DNA of 64,000 bases from GCA-003244245 sp963712995. Lineage in GTDB: Bacteria; Actinomycetota; Actinomycetes; Mycobacteriales; Pseudonocardiaceae. The position numbers were made by a program, and so were the translations under genes. The stretch covers positions 186,001 to 250,000 of the forward strand of contig CAVQKH010000017.1 of assembly GCA_963712995.1 (NCBI GenBank). The letters are read 5' to 3'. A model generated the notes under the pieces. It was not told the origin of the DNA, did not search any database, and saw only the letters and a list, made by a program, of their open reading frames with translations. Of this stretch, positions 61,479-64,000 are shown one piece after another. How positions within the stretch are numbered: position 1 is the first letter of the stretch; every line of letters starts with the position of its first letter.

Positions 61479-64000
61479 TCAGCTGCAGCCGCTGGTCGAG
61501 CCACAACCCTCGCAGACGTAGCAGGATCCGGCCGGTCGCATCTTCGTCCCACAGGTCATGCACAGCGGCGCATCCGCAGCCTTGCCCAGCTGCAGTTCCA
61601 GGAGCTCGGTGGAACTGCCCACCACATAGGCCGGGGCCGGACGGCTCTGCACGGGCGAAGCGGGGGTGCTGGCGTCCACCGAGGTGCGCAGAGACTCCAC
61701 ATCGACAGCCCCCTCGGCATCGATGCCATAGTCGGCGGACACCTGCATGGTCCGCTCTTCGACGGACAGAATGCCCAGTTGGTCCCGCTTGTCCTTGGGT
61801 AGGTGATCCAGCGCGATTCGACGGAACAGGTAATCCACCACGCTCGTCGCCATCCGGACATCTGAGTCGTCGGTCATTCCCGCTGGCTCGAAGCGCATGT
61901 TCACGAATTTCGAGACGTAGGTCTCCAGAGGCACGCCGTACTGCAAAGCGATCGAGATGGCCATCGAGAATGCGTCCATCACACCGGCCAGCGTGGAACC
62001 CTGCTTGGACATCTTCACGAAGATCTCACCAAGCCCGCCGTCCGGGTAGGACCCCGTCGTCAGGTAGCCCTCGGCGCCGCCCACGGTGAAGGACACCGTC
62101 TCGCTAGGCCGTTTCTTTGGCAGCCGCTTACGTATCGGCCTGGCATCGAGCGCCGCTTTATCCGGCACCGTCGCGCTGGACTTACCAGTTGACAGCGGCT
62201 GACCCACCTTGCAGTTGTCTCGATAAATCGCCAGGGCTTTGATGCCCATCTTCCAGGATTGCAGATAGATATTTTCGATATCGGCGACGGTGGCCTTTTC
62301 CGGCATGTTGACGGTTTTGCTGATGGCGCCTGAGATGAATGGCTGGGTGGCCGCCATCATCCGTACGTGACCCATCGGTGAGATGGCTCGCTCGCCCATC
62401 GCGCAATCGAAGACCTCGTAATGTTCGGGACGCAGCCCGGGAGCATCGATGACATGACCATGCTCGGAGATGTACTCGACGATCGCCTCGCTCTGCTCCT
62501 GCTGGTAGCCCAACGCGGCAAGCGCCTTGGGTACCGTCTGGTTCACGATTTGCATGGATCCGCCGCCGACCAGCTTCTTGAATTTGACGAGCGAGAAGTC
62601 TGGCTCGATGCCGGTCGTATCGCAGTCCATCATGAAGCCGATGGTGCCGGTCGGTGCCAACACACTGGCCTGAGCGTTGCGCCAGCCGTTGTCCTCGCCT
62701 ATCCGGATGCCGTCCTGCCAGGCCTTCGTAGCGGCCTTCTGCACAGCACGGTCATTGTGGTCGTAAGTGCGGATCAAGTCATTAGCAGCAGAATGCTTAC
62801 GCATTACGCGCTGGTGCGCCTCGGCGTTGCGCGCATAACCCTCATACGGCCCCACGACCCCGGCGAGCTCCGCTGAACGCTTGTATGCCGTACCGGTCAT
62901 CAGCGAGGTGATCGCCGCGGCTAGGGCACGCCCACCGTCCGAGTCGTACGCGTGCCCGGTAGCCATCAGCAGCGCTCCGAGATTCGCATACCCGATACCG
63001 AGCTGACGGAAAGCCCTCGTGGTCTCGCCGATGGTCTCGGTCGGGAAATCCGCAAAGCAGATCGAGATGTCCATCGCAGTGATGACGAGCTCGACCGTCC
63101 TGACGAACAGGTCGGCATCGAACGTGAGATCATCGCGGAGAAACTTCATCAGGTTGATCGAGGCAAGATTGCAACTCGAGTTGTCGAGGTGTAGGTATTC
63201 ACTACAAGGATTGGAAGCCGTGATCCGACCAGACTCCGGACATGTGTGCCAGTCATTAATCGTACCATCGTACTGCAAGCCAGGATCAGCGCATTCCCAC
63301 GCAGCCTTGGTGATATCACGGAAGAGATCCTTGGCCCGTACCGTTTCGATGATCTCGCCGGTCGTTCGGGCGCGTAGTCCAAATGCACCGTCGATCTCCA
63401 CAGCTCGCATGAACTCATCGGAGACCCGAACCGAGTTGTTAGCATTCTGATATTGCACCGACGTGATGTCCCTGCCACCGAGATCCATGTCGAATCCCGC
63501 ATCACGGAGCACCCTGATCTTGCGCTCCTCGGACGCCTTGGTCTGCACGAATTCGGCAATATCCGGATGATCGACGTCGAGCACCACCATCTTGGCGGCG
63601 CGACGGGTCGCACCACCTGACTTGATGGTGCCCGCCGAGGCGTCCGCTCCGCGCATGAAACTCACCGGACCGGATGCAGTACCGCCGGAGGACAGCAATT
63701 CCTTGGACGAGCGGATCCGGGAGAGGTTCAGACCGGCACCCGAACCGCCCTTGAAGATCCGTCCCTCTTCCCGATACCAGTTGAGAATCGAGTCCATGGT
63801 GTCGTCAACGGAAAGAATGAAGCACGCGGAGACCTGTTGTGGGGAGGTAGTGCCGACGTTGAACCAGACTGGGGAGTTGAAACTGAACACCTGGTGCAGC
63901 AGCATCCAGGTCAGCTCCTCGGAAAAGACCTCCTTGTCGGTGTCGGTGGCAAAGTAGCCGTGCTGCACTCCGGCGGTTGTGTAAGTGGTCACCACCCGGT
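61479..64000 (-). CDS. nrdJ: Vitamin B12-dependent ribonucleotide reductase (5' end outside window)
   Basis: At least 839 residues; the gene continues past the right edge. Class II marks: SFNSPVWFNVG, QVSACFILSVDD, GRIFKGGSGAGLNLSRIRS, the finger-loop region around NPCSEYLHLDNSSCNLASINL, and GTIGFMMDCDTTGIEPD. The TSCPD domain (GEIFVKMSKQGSTLAGVMDAFS) is followed by a C-terminal zinc/redox tail with CMTC and CEGC pairs. It reduces ribonucleotides using adenosylcobalamin, with or without oxygen. A partial paralogue of the TSCPD domain lies at 22479. Confidence 0.94.
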   Translation of the reverse strand, partial: RVVTTYTTAGVQHGYFATDTDKEVFSEELTWMLLHQVFSFNSPVWFNVGTTSPQQVSACFILSVDDTMDSILNWYREEGRIFKGGSGAGLNLSRIRSSKELLSSGGTASGPVSFMRGADASAGTIKSGGATRRAAKMVVLDVDHPDIAEFVQTKASEERKIRVLRDAGFDMDLGGRDITSVQYQNANNSVRVSDEFMRAVEIDGAFGLRARTTGEIIETVRAKDLFRDITKAAWECADPGLQYDGTINDWHTCPESGRITASNPCSEYLHLDNSSCNLASINLMKFLRDDLTFDADLFVRTVELVITAMDISICFADFPTETIGETTRAFRQLGIGYANLGALLMATGHAYDSDGGRALAAAITSLMTGTAYKRSAELAGVVGPYEGYARNAEAHQRVMRKHSAANDLIRTYDHNDRAVQKAATKAWQDGIRIGEDNGWRNAQASVLAPTGTIGFMMDCDTTGIEPDFSLVKFKKLVGGGSMQIVNQTVPKALAALGYQQEQSEAIVEYISEHGHVIDAPGLRPEHYEVFDCAMGERAISPMGHVRMMAATQPFISGAISKTVNMPEKATVADIENIYLQSWKMGIKALAIYRDNCKVGQPLSTGKSSATVPDKAALDARPIRKRLPKKRPSETVSFTVGGAEGYLTTGSYPDGGLGEIFVKMSKQGSTLAGVMDAFSMAISIALQYGVPLETYVSKFVNMRFEPAGMTDDSDVRMATSVVDYLFRRIALDHLPKDKRDQLGILSVEERTMQVSADYGIDAEGAVDVESLRTSVDASTPASPVQSRPAPAYVVGSSTELLELQLGKAADAPLCMTCGTKMRPAGSCYVCEGCGSTSGCS

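Noticed and set aside
1..64000. tRNA, rRNA or transposase genes
   Set aside because: I saw no cloverleaf, rRNA core sequence, transposase motif (DDE, HUH) or integrase in any frame.

Overview
The window is high-GC DNA from an actinobacterium. A Pseudonocardiales-type genome fits best: it has an IdeR iron regulator, a B12-dependent ribonucleotide reductase, a second principal-like sigma factor, a PAC2 protein, the DUF3039, DUF3099, DUF4192 and DUF7455 families, and many GTG starts with ATGA or GTGA gene overlaps. The species cannot be fixed from sequence alone.

Layout. 0-1.4 kb: the end of a PQQ cofactor cluster (pqqD, pqqE, perhaps the last codons of pqqC), closed by a perfect palindrome that also ends the convergent gene. 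1.4-5.5 kb: a membrane protein and lipoprotein pair, a DEAD-box RNA helicase and a ferredoxin reductase. 5.5-16.3 kb: the most distinctive system. Two divergent, tightly overlapping operons share a 301-bp control region with IdeR/DtxR-type iron boxes. One operon encodes a VioC/AsnO-like dioxygenase, an SbnB-like dehydrogenase, a type III PLP decarboxylase, an SbnA-like synthase and a MATE exporter. The other encodes a Nik/Cnt/Opp-type ABC importer with a fused double ATPase. No NRPS or NIS synthetase is present, so I infer a small amino-acid (diaminopropionate or ACEGA-type) metallophore that is made, exported and re-imported under iron control. The IdeR gene itself lies at 56.3 kb.

16.3-20.5 kb: small genes and two helix-turn-helix regulators, one frameshifted in a run of seven A. 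20.6-33.1 kb: a type I-G (formerly I-U) CRISPR-Cas locus on the minus strand. It has two short arrays with a duplicated leader, a broken aminotransferase plus TSCPD cassette between them, intact cas2 and cas4-cas1, and csb2, csb1, csx17 and cas3 all broken by frameshifts. A toxin-antitoxin pair and a lone degenerate CRISPR repeat sit between cas4-cas1 and csb2. The lone repeat keeps its hairpin through a compensatory change and a G-U pair on the transcribed strand, so it may be a crRNA-like regulatory RNA. 33.2-34.7 kb: a DUF3800-like gene and a second toxin-antitoxin pair with a broken toxin.

34.7-64 kb is mostly ordinary chromosome: a PHB-depolymerase-like esterase, a 14-TM MFS pump, a secreted TAP-like hydrolase, an acyl-CoA dehydrogenase, a glutamine synthetase homologue, a DEAD/DEAH helicase, a BrkB-family protein, a base-excision glycosylase relative, a polyhydroxyalkanoate module (phasin, regulator, synthase), dtd, a sigma factor, acuC, a rhodanese, ideR, galE, and nrdJ running off the right edge. 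All functions are read from sequence motifs and remembered family features; no database search was run.
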